NCBI GenBank assembly: GCA_002816455.1
Contig: MUCR01000060.1
Location: forward strand, 1-41,731
DNA: 41,731 bases
Source of the DNA: SAR202 cluster bacterium Io17-Chloro-G4
GTDB lineage: Bacteria > Chloroflexota > Dehalococcoidia > Lucifugimonadales > UBA3495
Reading direction: 5' to 3'
Every line of letters starts with the position of its first letter. The stretch's first letter is position 1. Under the pieces are notes generated by a model, which did not search any database, was not told the origin of the DNA, and was given only the letters and a program-made list of their open reading frames with translations. A program made the translations under genes and the position numbers. Shown here one piece after another: positions 23,247 to 32,221 of the stretch.

Positions 23247-24941
23247 ATGTCTTCGGCAGACGGCAGTTCTCCCTTGGAATCGTTAAGCCAGAAGCTAATC
23301 AGGGACCACTGGGATTTTTACCCCACAGCCGGCTCTCGCATTGGGCGCCATGAGTACGATGGCCGCCTGCCGGACCTATCGCCGGACAGCCTGCGCCGCC
23401 GGGTGTCGAGCCTCCGCGAAGGACTGGAACAATTGCGGGCGCTGGAAATCGGGCCGCAGGGAAGCGAGGAAAGGCTAAGCCATCAGATGCTAGAGCTATT
23501 CCTCCAGCGAGAGCTATTTACCTTCAATGAGATGCGGCCGTTGGAAAACAATCCCATGCGCCAGACAGGTTTTTTGAACGTGGGCGGTTATATACGGCGG
23601 AATTACGCTCCGATTACCGACCGGGTCCGCTCGGCGACGCAAGTGTTGTCCCAGACCCCTGAATTTTTGGACGTCTTGGACAAGGCTTTGCAGAAAGAAG
23701 TTGCGCCGACTGTATTAGAAATGAGTATCGAGAGCTATTCGGGTATGGCCCGTTTTTACCGGACAGATTTGCCCCAAGCGCTCTCGGGTTATAGTGACGC
23801 CGACTTGGACAAAGCCACGTTGTCTCCCTTCAACGGAGCCCGAGAAAAGGCGGCTCTGGCAGTGGACCGGTTTGTGGACGCTATGAAATCCCGGCTGGTC
23901 AAGTCCACAGGTGATTTTGCCATCGGCGCAAGACTCTATTCCGAAATGCTGGCTACCGGTGAAGGTCTGAGCCTGCCCTTGTCCCAAATCATAGCGGTGG
24001 GCCAAGCCAACCTAGACGCAAACTTGGAGCGGGCCAAGGATTTGGCCAGGCAAATCTCATTACAGCACGGAAGCTCACAAGGGGAATTAAGCGTCCCGGA
24101 AGTCGTCGCTGAGATAAGCAGCCGGCATCCCTCCGCTGAAACCTTGATTCCGGCGACCAGGGATATGCTGGAGGACCTGCGTCAGGCCCTTATCGATCTG
24201 GACATCATATCCGTTCCCTCGGAGGACCGCTGCTTAGTGATGGAGACGCCCACATACATGCGCTACGCATTTGCCGCCATGGATTCCGCAGGAGCGATGG
24301 AGACCCAGGCCACTGAGTCGTTCTACTACGTGACCCCTGTCGAGCCTGATTGGACACCGACTCAGCAGGAAGAATGGCTGAGCAATTTCAACTACGACAC
24401 CCTGCGCATCATTTCCATCCACGAGGTGTTCCCCGGGCACTTCGTCCACCACTTGCACAACCGGTACGGCGCTGCTCTTCCGTTGGTCAACCGGGCGGCC
24501 ACTTCCTATGCATTCACCGAGGGATGGGCTCACTACACGGAAGAAATGATGATGGAGACCGACTATGCCAAGGATGAGACGGCATTGCAGCTAACCCAAG
24601 TGTTAGAAGCCTTGGTGCGCAATTGCCGCTACATGTGCTCAATCTGGATGCACACCCAGGGCATGTCTGTGGACGAAGCAACCAGATTCTTTATGGATAA
24701 TGCTTATATGGCGGAGCTGCCCGCGAAGCGGGAGGCGTTGCGAGGTACCTTCGACCCTGGCTACCTCAACTACACCTTGGGCAAGCTGATGATCATTAAA
24801 CTAGCTAAGGATTGGAAACTTGAGCAAGGTGGAGCGTTTTCCGGAAAGCGGTTCCATGACCAGCTACTGTCCTACGGCGCGCCCCCGTTGCCCTTAGTGA
24901 GGGAGCAGATGCTGAGGGAGCCGAGCGGGTCGCCGATTTAA
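23247..24941 (+). CDS. DUF885 family metallopeptidase-like protein
   Basis: A 564-residue protein. The signature of the family is present: IHEVFPGHFVHHLHN (HExxPGH), followed by FTEGWAHYTEEMM, which would supply zinc ligands and the catalytic Glu in a gluzincin-like arrangement. The C-terminus LNYTLGKLMIIKL and HDQLLSYGAPPLPLVREQM is also typical. No signal peptide is seen, so it should be cytoplasmic. ATG has AGGAG 11 bases upstream. Peptidase activity is likely but unproven for the family. Confidence 0.9.
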   Translation: MSSADGSSPLESLSQKLIRDHWDFYPTAGSRIGRHEYDGRLPDLSPDSLRRRVSSLREGLEQLRALEIGPQGSEERLSHQMLELFLQRELFTFNEMRPLENNPMRQTGFLNVGGYIRRNYAPITDRVRSATQVLSQTPEFLDVLDKALQKEVAPTVLEMSIESYSGMARFYRTDLPQALSGYSDADLDKATLSPFNGAREKAALAVDRFVDAMKSRLVKSTGDFAIGARLYSEMLATGEGLSLPLSQIIAVGQANLDANLERAKDLARQISLQHGSSQGELSVPEVVAEISSRHPSAETLIPATRDMLEDLRQALIDLDIISVPSEDRCLVMETPTYMRYAFAAMDSAGAMETQATESFYYVTPVEPDWTPTQQEEWLSNFNYDTLRIISIHEVFPGHFVHHLHNRYGAALPLVNRAATSYAFTEGWAHYTEEMMMETDYAKDETALQLTQVLEALVRNCRYMCSIWMHTQGMSVDEATRFFMDNAYMAELPAKREALRGTFDPGYLNYTLGKLMIIKLAKDWKLEQGGAFSGKRFHDQLLSYGAPPLPLVREQMLREPSGSPI

Positions 24942-24947
24942 CCAACT

Positions 24948-25652
24948 TTACGTGCGGAAGGTTACTTTACGGAAAGCCTCCGCATAGTCGTAGTCTTGCT
25001 CAGCGCCCGCGTCGGCGGCCCATTCTTTGACGAACTGGATCATATCATCCGAGGGGCGGCCGTTAACCTGGCTTTGGTGGGCCATCACAGCTCTCACTTT
25101 AGAGTCTATAAATTCTCCGATGTCTACGTGGGTATCGGGTTGTTCGGCTCCCCAGAAAAGCACGGTGCCCGTTTTGTGGGGTTCCAAACCTTCCTCTTTC
25201 CACAATTCTTGGAAGTGGAGATGGTCTCTGGCGCAGGGAAACACGGCATCCAAGGCCACCTGACCTACTATTCTATGGTCGCGGTGCCAAGCCAGGTTCT
25301 TGCGGTAGGGCTCGGGGCAGATCACCACGTCCGGTTGGACCTTACGTATCTCTCGAACGAGTTGTTTGCGAAAATCCCGATTGTCCTCCAGTTCTCCATC
25401 TGGATGATGGAGCAGCACTAAGTCTTGAACACCCAAGACATCCGCAGCATCCTGCTGTTCTCGCTCCCTGATGACCGACAGCTCTTCCGAGGTTATCTCG
25501 CGGTCGCTGGAACCTTTGCCCCCGTCGGTGCACAGCACGTAATGCACCAATGCGCCACCGGCAGTCCACTTGGAAATAGTCCCGGCGCACCAGAACTCGG
25601 CGTCATCGGGGTGAGGAATTACTACCAACACCCGCTGCGGTGTCTCTTCCAT
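24948..25652 (-). CDS. PIG-L family deacetylase
   Basis: A 234-residue zinc-dependent de-N-acetylase of the LmbE/MshB/BshB type. VIPHPDDAEFWCAGTI holds the HPDD zinc site; GGKGSSDREI, LLHHPDGEL and NLAWHRDHRIVGQ give the remaining family motifs. ATG has AGGAG 7 bases upstream. Members deacetylate N-acetylglucosamine groups in mycothiol, bacillithiol or glycolipid synthesis. The MshA-like glycosyltransferase 1.2 kb upstream in the same direction makes a linked pathway possible, with a DUF502 gene between. Confidence 0.88.
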   Translation of the reverse strand: MEETPQRVLVVIPHPDDAEFWCAGTISKWTAGGALVHYVLCTDGGKGSSDREITSEELSVIREREQQDAADVLGVQDLVLLHHPDGELEDNRDFRKQLVREIRKVQPDVVICPEPYRKNLAWHRDHRIVGQVALDAVFPCARDHLHFQELWKEEGLEPHKTGTVLFWGAEQPDTHVDIGEFIDSKVRAVMAHQSQVNGRPSDDMIQFVKEWAADAGAEQDYDYAEAFRKVTFRT

Positions 25653-25958
25653 TCACAGGCTCCTGTATTAAATTAATGGCGAATTGGGGCAGAGCGATTA
25701 ATGATGGCGAGTCAGTCTTCCAGGGAAACCGCTCATTGGTCTGAGGTTGCAAGCCAGGCCATCCCCGCCGTCCACTTCCCTTTTCCAGCGCCGATTGTTT
25801 GAATTGGACCACCGATTAATTTGGCAATGTACGATATTCGGCGGAGATTGTGGGCTATAGGATACTCTGCTACAATCGCCCAGGAGTGTCAAGTACCTGT
25901 TCCGGCTATTGATTTACGTATTCTGCCGACTTTATCGATTATCGCAGTTAGGTGGGCG
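25653..25958. other. Intergenic region between DUF502 and PIG-L genes
   Basis: No gene is supported; small minus-strand frames (25603-25812, 25698-25892) show no family pattern. No clear terminator was found. Confidence 0.5.
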
Positions 25959-26681
25959 CTACCGGTTGGAACTGGCGCCGGATTGTGGTACTACTCCATA
26001 TCGTTCGAATAACCTTCCCGCAAGTACTCCTCCCGATATCACTACCCGCATGGCCTCTTCCACCCTAATATCCGTGGTGGTCACTTCGGATACGGGGGCA
26101 AATACGAGGAACCCCGACGACGGAATTGGCGTCGTTGGAACGTAGACGGCCAGCATTTCCTCTCCATTCGCATCGGTCATCCGGCTCGTAATTAGCCCGA
26201 TGGATTTGATGCCCGGCCTTGGAAATTCTATGAGCACCACTCCGGTATATCGGCGGTCGTTATTGTTTGAAAGTATGCCTACCGCCGCTCTGGTGGTGCT
26301 GTAAATGCCCTTGACCAAAGGTATGAATTCCATGACCCTGTGGCCTACTCCAATAAGCCTTCGCCCCACAACAAAAGCGGCGATAAGCCCCACCAAATAG
26401 ACCAACACCAACAAAGCCGCAAGGCCCAGTCCAGTGATTTCCTTGCCCGGGAGGTAGTCGGTCAGGGGCTCCAAAAGGGGATCGAGCAGGTCAAAGAAGA
26501 ATTTGAGGACTAGAGCTGTGATGCCGATGGGCAGGATGACCAGGATTCCCGCTCCAAGGGTACGTTCTAGGTGAACAAAGGGGCGGTACAAAAAACTCCG
26601 GCGACGGCTGGGGCGCTGCCCGGATTCTTGATCCGAATCAAGGCCGGAGTTTCCGTTAATATTATTGTCGTTATCTTCCAA
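25959..26681 (-). CDS. DUF502 family membrane protein
   Basis: A 240-residue protein with two membrane helices (ILVILPIGITALVLKFFFDLL and GLAALLVLVYLVGLIAAFVVG) and an extended soluble C-terminus. RTLGAGILVILPIGIT, PLVKGIYSTTRAAVGI, VVLIEFPRPGIKSIGLIT, VYVPTTPIPSSGFLVFAP are all DUF502 hallmarks. The N-terminus is acidic and disordered (DNNINGNSGLD). Function unknown; plant homologues are called LIKE-COV proteins. Confidence 0.92.
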   Translation of the reverse strand: MEDNDNNINGNSGLDSDQESGQRPSRRRSFLYRPFVHLERTLGAGILVILPIGITALVLKFFFDLLDPLLEPLTDYLPGKEITGLGLAALLVLVYLVGLIAAFVVGRRLIGVGHRVMEFIPLVKGIYSTTRAAVGILSNNNDRRYTGVVLIEFPRPGIKSIGLITSRMTDANGEEMLAVYVPTTPIPSSGFLVFAPVSEVTTTDIRVEEAMRVVISGGVLAGRLFERYGVVPQSGASSNR

Positions 26682-26804
26682 CGGCGCCTCCGCGGTGCGC
26701 AGGGAGGTCTAGTCGCCCAGCCAGGGTAAGAACCAGCGGCTTAATCTCGTAGGGGCCAGAAATTGAAGTGGCGAAGGGCTATAAATATTTAGCCAATCGC
26801 CTAG

Positions 26805-28043
26805 TTATTGATTATCGTCCATTGACGAATTTCCGGCCAACAATTCGTAAACGCCTCGGATATCCCCGGCCACTTGATCCCAACCCATGCCCTCAGCGCG
26901 CCTTCGGGCTGCCAATCCCATGCTTTGCTTTAGTCTGTCGCTGGAGATAATCATTTCCAAGGAGTTGGCAAACGCCTCCGGACAGCGCCAGGACTTGAGG
27001 TAGCCGGTACGGCCGTGCTGCACAATGGTGGACAAACCGCCAACTCGCGCGGCCACCACGGGGGTGCCGCAGGCCATTGACTCCAGTGCGGCCAAGCCGA
27101 AACTTTCGTAATAAGAGGGCACCACGCACACATCGGCGGCATTGTAGTAGAGGGGCAACTCTTCCTGTTCTACCCGGCCCACAAAGTCGAACACATCCTC
27201 TACATTCAATTTTTTGGCCATCTTCTTGAGCCGGTCCACCTCTTGGCCTCCGTTGACGTCGCCGCCCACTACAATTACTCGCACGTCGTCGCCCGTCTCC
27301 ATTTGAGCAGCTGTGTGCACCAGCAATTCCATGCCTTTTAATGGTTCCAGCCGGCCCACGTACAGGAAAACCTTTTCGCCGTTTAGCCCCAGCCGTTTTC
27401 GCACCTGTTGCTGGTCCAGAGGACGGAACCGAGTTAAGTCCACGCCACAGGCCGCCAATGATATGCGGCGAGCGTCTGCGCCGTAGAGCCTGACCATGGC
27501 ATCCCGCTCGTGGGGACTGAAGGCGATAATCTGCTGGGATGAAGCCATCAGGTCTCTTTCGGATTGGGAGCGTTGATCCGGTTCGGCTTCACCGGCCCTA
27601 GATTGCAATTTAATTAAAGCCAACGTATGGAAAGTCATTACGTGGGGTATCTGACGCTCCGAGGCGAATGTTTGGCCAGCCCAACCGGAAAGCCAATAGT
27701 GGGAGTGGGTCAATTGATAATCAAGGTTGTTGTCCCGCTGAAAGTCTCTTAATGCGTCCAAAAACTCGGGGAGATGACTATAGTAAGTGTCCATGGACGC
27801 TTCGGGAGGTCCTCCAGGTAGATGGACAACTCTCACATTCGACGAAATCTCTTCAATTGGGTTGTTGGCGCCGGGGTGGTCGCGCGTAAATATATCCACA
27901 TTTACGCCCAAGTCGCCCAAAGAATGGGCCAGCTCCCGAACGTAAACGTTCATACCTCCCGACTTTCCCTGCCCGGGAGCAGCCAGGGGGCATGCGTGAA
28001 ATGCAATAAACGCTACTCTTTGCACGTTCTTATGCGCCTTCAA
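26805..28043 (-). CDS. Glycosyltransferase family 4, MshA-like
   Basis: A 412-residue GT-B enzyme. HACPLAAPGQGKSGGMNVYV is close to the MshA start (SPLAQPGTGDAGGMNVYV), followed by THSHYWLSGWAG, SLAACGVDLTRFRPL, FLYVGRLEPLKGMELL and ALESMACGTPVVAARVGG with the ESFGLAALE nucleotide-sugar motif. MshA transfers GlcNAc to inositol-3-phosphate in mycothiol synthesis; sucrose-phosphate-synthase-like enzymes share this layout, so the acceptor is not certain. The start overlaps the stop of the preceding gene (ATGA). Confidence 0.85.
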   Translation of the reverse strand: MKAHKNVQRVAFIAFHACPLAAPGQGKSGGMNVYVRELAHSLGDLGVNVDIFTRDHPGANNPIEEISSNVRVVHLPGGPPEASMDTYYSHLPEFLDALRDFQRDNNLDYQLTHSHYWLSGWAGQTFASERQIPHVMTFHTLALIKLQSRAGEAEPDQRSQSERDLMASSQQIIAFSPHERDAMVRLYGADARRISLAACGVDLTRFRPLDQQQVRKRLGLNGEKVFLYVGRLEPLKGMELLVHTAAQMETGDDVRVIVVGGDVNGGQEVDRLKKMAKKLNVEDVFDFVGRVEQEELPLYYNAADVCVVPSYYESFGLAALESMACGTPVVAARVGGLSTIVQHGRTGYLKSWRCPEAFANSLEMIISSDRLKQSMGLAARRRAEGMGWDQVAGDIRGVYELLAGNSSMDDNQ

Positions 28044-29017
28044 CTGCGCGTTACCACCATTTGATAAAGGTCTCGCTGCTGGCCGCCCAGGTGGTGCTTG
28101 TATGGTTCTGGGCCCCGCAGGAAGTCGAAGTAGCCCATGCCTTGTTCAATGGCGTCTTTGAGGCAGAGGGCGTTGAGCAGTAAGCCAACGCTGTAGTAAC
28201 TGAATTCCGAATTGTAGCCGCTATTGTACAACAGTCTGGAAGATGCGTAGTCAAAACACAAACTAGTGGCCACAGCTTGGCCGTCAATCTCCATGAAGTA
28301 CAGTTTGAGCAAGCTCTGCTGGGCCATCTTCTCCGTCATGTGGTAGAAAAACCGCTCTCTCTCTGGGGTCATGTAATCTTCTTTTTCCGCGCTGCTCATC
28401 TTCATCAAAGTGATGAATTCTCCAAGACTGGCAGTTACCTGATCCGGCTCAGAAATACCGTAAAAGCTCCAATTGGTCTCAGATTCCAGCCGGCGTAGCT
28501 TTCGCCTCAGCTCGTGGCGGTCTTTCTTGTTTAGCACGGCCAGGTACTCTTCCCAAGTGCCGGGCAGGTCAATACCGGACGTCACGTCTTCTTTCTCCAC
28601 TTCCACGTTGAAGCCGTGGGAACGTGCTGCCTCCGGCAGATAGGTCAAAGTGGGCGAGGATTCAACCAAGGAATACAACTCCAAGGAATTGCAGCTCTGT
28701 TCTTCGATAGAATGCAGCAGAGAGTGATAAAAATCGTCCTCGGTCCCAGGACTCACCATGAAGTCGTTGTAGTCGAACGTGTCCTGGTTTCCGACGAAGG
28801 AAAGAGTGTCACCCTGCTTGGCCAGCGGCGCGATGGCGGTCACGCCTTCCGAAGAACGGACGTAAAAGCCAGCCATTCCCTTGGCCGCACCAAAGCTTTC
28901 CCACCACACTTCTTGCCAATTAGGGGTTAAGAATAGGCTGTTTACGGGGGAAGTTGAGAGCAGGCTCTCCCATTCTGTCCGAATCTCACTAAAGGAAGTT
29001 AAGGGTGTGGTGACCAA
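28040..29017 (-). CDS. GNAT/FemAB-like acyltransferase
   Basis: A 325-residue protein of the Acetyltransf_6 (BioF2/FemAB-type) fold: PVNSLFLTPNWQEVWWESFG at the N-terminus, DRHELRRKLRRLESE, LKLYFMEIDGQAVATSLCFDY and a final YFDFLRGPEPYKHHLGGQ. Such proteins act in polysaccharide or cell-wall synthesis. Start is TTG with AGGAGG 7 bases upstream, the ribosome site lying in the last codons of folE. Its stop overlaps the glycosyltransferase start, so folE, this gene and the glycosyltransferase form one unit. Confidence 0.88.
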   Translation of the reverse strand: MVTTPLTSFSEIRTEWESLLSTSPVNSLFLTPNWQEVWWESFGAAKGMAGFYVRSSEGVTAIAPLAKQGDTLSFVGNQDTFDYNDFMVSPGTEDDFYHSLLHSIEEQSCNSLELYSLVESSPTLTYLPEAARSHGFNVEVEKEDVTSGIDLPGTWEEYLAVLNKKDRHELRRKLRRLESETNWSFYGISEPDQVTASLGEFITLMKMSSAEKEDYMTPERERFFYHMTEKMAQQSLLKLYFMEIDGQAVATSLCFDYASSRLLYNSGYNSEFSYYSVGLLLNALCLKDAIEQGMGYFDFLRGPEPYKHHLGGQQRDLYQMVVTRS

Positions 29018-29021
29018 TGAT

Positions 29022-29579
29022 TTACCTCCTGCGCAATAGGGCCAGTAGCCCTTCCCGGTCTATTGCGCAGGATTGGAACCGGCCACGGACGGCGGTAGTT
29101 ACCACTCGGCTACCCGGTTTTTGTACTCCGCGCATGGACATACAGAAATGCTCTGCTTCGACTTCCACCGCTACTCCGTGGGGATTGAGGGCGGAAAATA
29201 TTGCGTCGGCCACTTGGCCGGTTAATCGCTCTTGGACTTGAAGCCGCTTGGACGAGACTTCCAGGGCCCGCACCAGCTTGCTTAGCCCGGCAATTTTACC
29301 ATTTGGGACATAGGCAAGGTGGGCTTGGCCGAAAAACGGCAATAGATGATGTTCGCACATCGAGTAGAAAGGGACGTTTCCTAAAACTACAGGGTCGTCG
29401 TTGTCTGACTCGAACACCGCGTCAATAGCGGTTTGAGGATCTTCTCCCACTCCGGAAAACAATTCTCGATACATTCGGGCCACTCGTTCCGGAGTCTCTT
29501 GCAAACCTTCTCTGGTTGGGTCTTCTCCGATCGCCTCCAATATGGAGCCTATCGCTTGTTCGATACGAACTTGATGAAT
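29022..29579 (-). CDS. folE: GTP cyclohydrolase I, possibly starting at ATT
   Basis: This enzyme opens GTP to dihydroneopterin triphosphate, the first step of folate synthesis. Zinc site residues are in MCEHHLLPFFGQAHLAYVP and HFCMSMRG; SGVGEDPQTAID and GLSKLVRALEVSSKRLQVQE are standard. The first ATG/GTG/TTG in frame is TTG at 29540, but that would cut the first helix: the codons just upstream read VRIEQAIGSI before LEAIGEDP, which matches the family's N-terminus (IEEAVRLILEAIGEDP). No canonical start exists back to the stop at about 29621. An ATT at 29579 has AGAGG 7 bases upstream. I therefore place the start there (185 residues), with the TTG at 29540 as the alternative. Confidence 0.85.
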   Translation of the reverse strand: MHQVRIEQAIGSILEAIGEDPTREGLQETPERVARMYRELFSGVGEDPQTAIDAVFESDNDDPVVLGNVPFYSMCEHHLLPFFGQAHLAYVPNGKIAGLSKLVRALEVSSKRLQVQERLTGQVADAIFSALNPHGVAVEVEAEHFCMSMRGVQKPGSRVVTTAVRGRFQSCAIDREGLLALLRRR

Positions 29580-29663
29580 GATTAAACCTCTGTAACCACT
29601 AGGACTCCAGACCTATCACGTTGCGTTAGATTCTGTGCTGCCAGTGGAGATTCGCCGGTCCTA

Positions 29664-29706
29664 CTTACCACCGGTCTTGCTTACCACCGATCTTGCTTAC
29701 CGGTAG
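29664..29706. repeat. Short tandem repeat upstream of folE
   Basis: CTTACCACCG(G/A)TCTTG occurs twice in tandem (29664-29679, 29680-29695) followed by a partial third unit CTTACCGGTAG. Function unknown. Confidence 0.5.
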
Positions 29707-29748
29707 TAATTCAGCTAACTATTCTACAGTAAATTATTTTAGCGAAGA

Positions 29749-30810
29749 TTATTCTACAGGCATTTGAGCAACGGCTTCAATTGCCTGAACTGTTGGAGCG
29801 ACCTCAATCGTTCGTGTGGCCACGCTGCTGACGGCTAAGTCCGGGTCTTTCAGGCCGTTGCCCGTGCAGATACATACTACCTTTTCCCCGGCTAGATTCA
29901 ATCCCTTTTTTACGGCTTTTACGAGGCCGGCGAAAGAGGCGGCTGAGGCGGGCTCACAAAATATTCCTTCTTTGGAAGCCAAAAGCCTGTAGGCATCCAG
30001 TATTTCGTCGTCGCTCACACTGTCTATGGACCCACCCGACTCGTCTCTGGCGTCTACCGCTGATTGCCAACTGGCAGGGTTACCTATGCGTATAGCCGAC
30101 GCGATTGTCTGAGGGTTTGCGACCGGCGCTCCATGGACGATGGGAGCGGCCCCTTCAGCTTGATATCCCATCATCTTGGGCAAACGGCTGCTGCGTTCCA
30201 TCAGCCGATACTCTTTGAAGCCCTTCCAGTAGGCCGTAATGTTACCTGCGTTGCCGACGGGAATGAACAAATAATCGGGCGCGTCTCCCAAATCGTCGAC
30301 TATTTCAAAGGCCGCGGTTTTTTGGCCTTCCAGTCTGTTTGGGTTGACCGAATTTACCAAAGTTACGGCATGTTTGCTGGTAAATTCCCGCACCAAGTCC
30401 AAGGCAACATCGAAGTTCCCGTTAACCATGATGACCTGGGCGCCGTAGGCCATGGCTTGGGCTAGCTTGCCCATGGCCACCTCGCCTTTGGGTATGAGGA
30501 CCAAAGCCGGCAAATCGCAATACGCGCCGTATGCGGCCGCGGATGCGCTGGTGTTGCCGGTTGATGCGCAAATAATTGCTTTGCTGCCTTGCTCCAGTGC
30601 CTTGGCGATGGCCACTACCATACCCCGGTCCTTGAAGGAGCCGGTGGGATTGCAGCCTTCCAGCTTAAAATAAAGCTCGGGCACACCCAATTCCTCTCCT
30701 AAGCGGTTGGATTTGACTAAGGGCGTGTCCCCTTCTCCCAAAGAAATCATGGGCGTGGAATCCGTCACCGGAAGATGGTCCTTGTAGCGTTGTAGAACTC
30801 CGATGCTCAT
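29749..30810 (-). CDS. thrC: Threonine synthase
   Basis: A 353-residue PLP enzyme converting O-phosphohomoserine to threonine. [13 protein letters not shown] starts the family; [13 protein letters not shown] contains the PLP-binding Lys; [32 protein letters not shown] and [15 protein letters not shown] bind cofactor and substrate. It lies 70 bases downstream of hom, giving a threonine operon. Confidence 0.96.
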   Translation of the reverse strand: MSIGVLQRYKDHLPVTDSTPMISLGEGDTPLVKSNRLGEELGVPELYFKLEGCNPTGSFKDRGMVVAIAKALEQGSKAIICASTGNTSASAAAYGAYCDLPALVLIPKGEVAMGKLAQAMAYGAQVIMVNGNFDVALDLVREFTSKHAVTLVNSVNPNRLEGQKTAAFEIVDDLGDAPDYLFIPVGNAGNITAYWKGFKEYRLMERSSRLPKMMGYQAEGAAPIVHGAPVANPQTIASAIRIGNPASWQSAVDARDESGGSIDSVSDDEILDAYRLLASKEGIFCEPASAASFAGLVKAVKKGLNLAGEKVVCICTGNGLKDPDLAVSSVATRTIEVAPTVQAIEAVAQMPVE

Positions 30811-30880
30811 TCGACCCGGTATTATTGCTCCGTCTGACAGACCGTATCGTTAACTACGGGCGCGCCCAGACAATCATAGA

Positions 30881-32218
30881 CTATTCTTCGATTCGCAGCA
30901 CGTTACTGACGTCCCGCACTACTTCTAAAGCATTCAAGGCCTGGATGGAGGCTTGCACCGACGACTCCACTGCTGGATGAGTAGTAATGACAATCTCAGC
31001 GGTCTGCTCGGATTGATTGGTGTCTTTTTGCAACACGGAAGCGATGCTGATTTCCCCGTCGCCCAAAACGTGCCCGATTTGCGCAAACACGCCGGGCCGG
31101 TCAAGCACATTTAGCCTCAAATAATACTTACAGATTAAGTCGTCTATATTGCTGTCCCCCGAGCCGGATTCATCCGCACGGGTTGGAGGTTCAGTCAAGT
31201 CGATATTGGACGAATGGTCCTGGTGAGTGGGTCCAGCGCGAGACACCAGGCTGCGGGATGCTTCGATGACATCTCCCAGCACGGCGCTGGTGGTCGGTTC
31301 GCGACCCGCTCCCATACCGTGAAACAACACTTTGCCGCAAAGGTCGCCTTCCACTTCCACTGCGTTATAGACGCCATCTACTTTCGCCAGCATATGGTCA
31401 AAAGGAAGCATCGCCGGATACACTCGAGCTTTGACCTGCCCGTCATTCAGGGTGGCGATAGCCAGAGATTTGATGGCGTAACCCAATTCCAGAGCGTAGC
31501 GAAAGTCTTGGGGTTCCAAGTTGGATATGCCCTGACGAAAAACGTCGTCCGGACCCACGATTTTGTGAAATGCCAGTGAGGCCAGGATGGAGATCTTGTA
31601 AGCTGCGTCGATGCCTTCCACATCGTTTGTCGGGTCCGATTCCGCATAACCGCGCTGCTGGGCTTCCCGGAGGGCTTGGTCGAAGTCGGCGCCGTCGTGG
31701 GCCATTCTGGTGAGGATGTAGTTGGTAGTGCCGTTTATGATGCTGCGGATGGACTGGACGTTGTTTGCGGCCAAGTCCCCCATCAAGCTTCCGACGATGG
31801 GAATTCCCCCACCGACGCTGGCCTCATAGAGCAAATTGACCCCATTCCGATTGGCCAAGGAGATGAGCTCGGGGCCGTGTTTCGACATTACCTCTTTATT
31901 GGCGGTAACCACATGCTTCCCCGACGACAAGGCCTGCTTCATGTAGCCTGCGGCGGGTTCGGTCCCGCCCATCACTTCCACCACGACATGAATATCGCTG
32001 TCGTCTAAAATCTCTTCCGGGTTGGTAGTAAGGACGCCAGCGGGCAGATTGGCCTGTCCATGCTTTGCCAGGTCCCTGACCAGCACCTTTTTCAAGCTAA
32101 TCGGACAGCCGATTTTGCGGGCGAGGGCGTTGGGCTGCCCCAGCAAAGAGGTTGCTACCCCACCGCCGACCACTCCCATTCCCATCAAGCCAACGTTTAT
32201 GAGCGCTGGAGATGCCAA
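30881..32218 (-). CDS. hom: Homoserine dehydrogenase with ACT domain
   Basis: A 445-residue enzyme that reduces aspartate semialdehyde to homoserine. VGLMGMGVVGGGVATSL is the NAD(P) loop; VTANKEVMSKHG, LLYEASVGGGIPIV and NGTTNYILTRM are family signatures; AREAQQRGYAESDPTNDVEG-type residues bind substrate. The C-terminal ACT domain (VLDRPGVFAQIGHVLGDGEI) is the usual threonine-feedback site. It starts 3 bases after the foldase gene's stop, so the genes are coupled. thrC is next. Confidence 0.96.
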   Translation of the reverse strand: MASPALINVGLMGMGVVGGGVATSLLGQPNALARKIGCPISLKKVLVRDLAKHGQANLPAGVLTTNPEEILDDSDIHVVVEVMGGTEPAAGYMKQALSSGKHVVTANKEVMSKHGPELISLANRNGVNLLYEASVGGGIPIVGSLMGDLAANNVQSIRSIINGTTNYILTRMAHDGADFDQALREAQQRGYAESDPTNDVEGIDAAYKISILASLAFHKIVGPDDVFRQGISNLEPQDFRYALELGYAIKSLAIATLNDGQVKARVYPAMLPFDHMLAKVDGVYNAVEVEGDLCGKVLFHGMGAGREPTTSAVLGDVIEASRSLVSRAGPTHQDHSSNIDLTEPPTRADESGSGDSNIDDLICKYYLRLNVLDRPGVFAQIGHVLGDGEISIASVLQKDTNQSEQTAEIVITTHPAVESSVQASIQALNALEVVRDVSNVLRIEE

Positions 32219-32221
32219 TGT

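Noticed and set aside
29664-29706. Possible CRISPR array
   Set aside because: Only two and a half direct 16-bp units without spacers; a simple tandem repeat.
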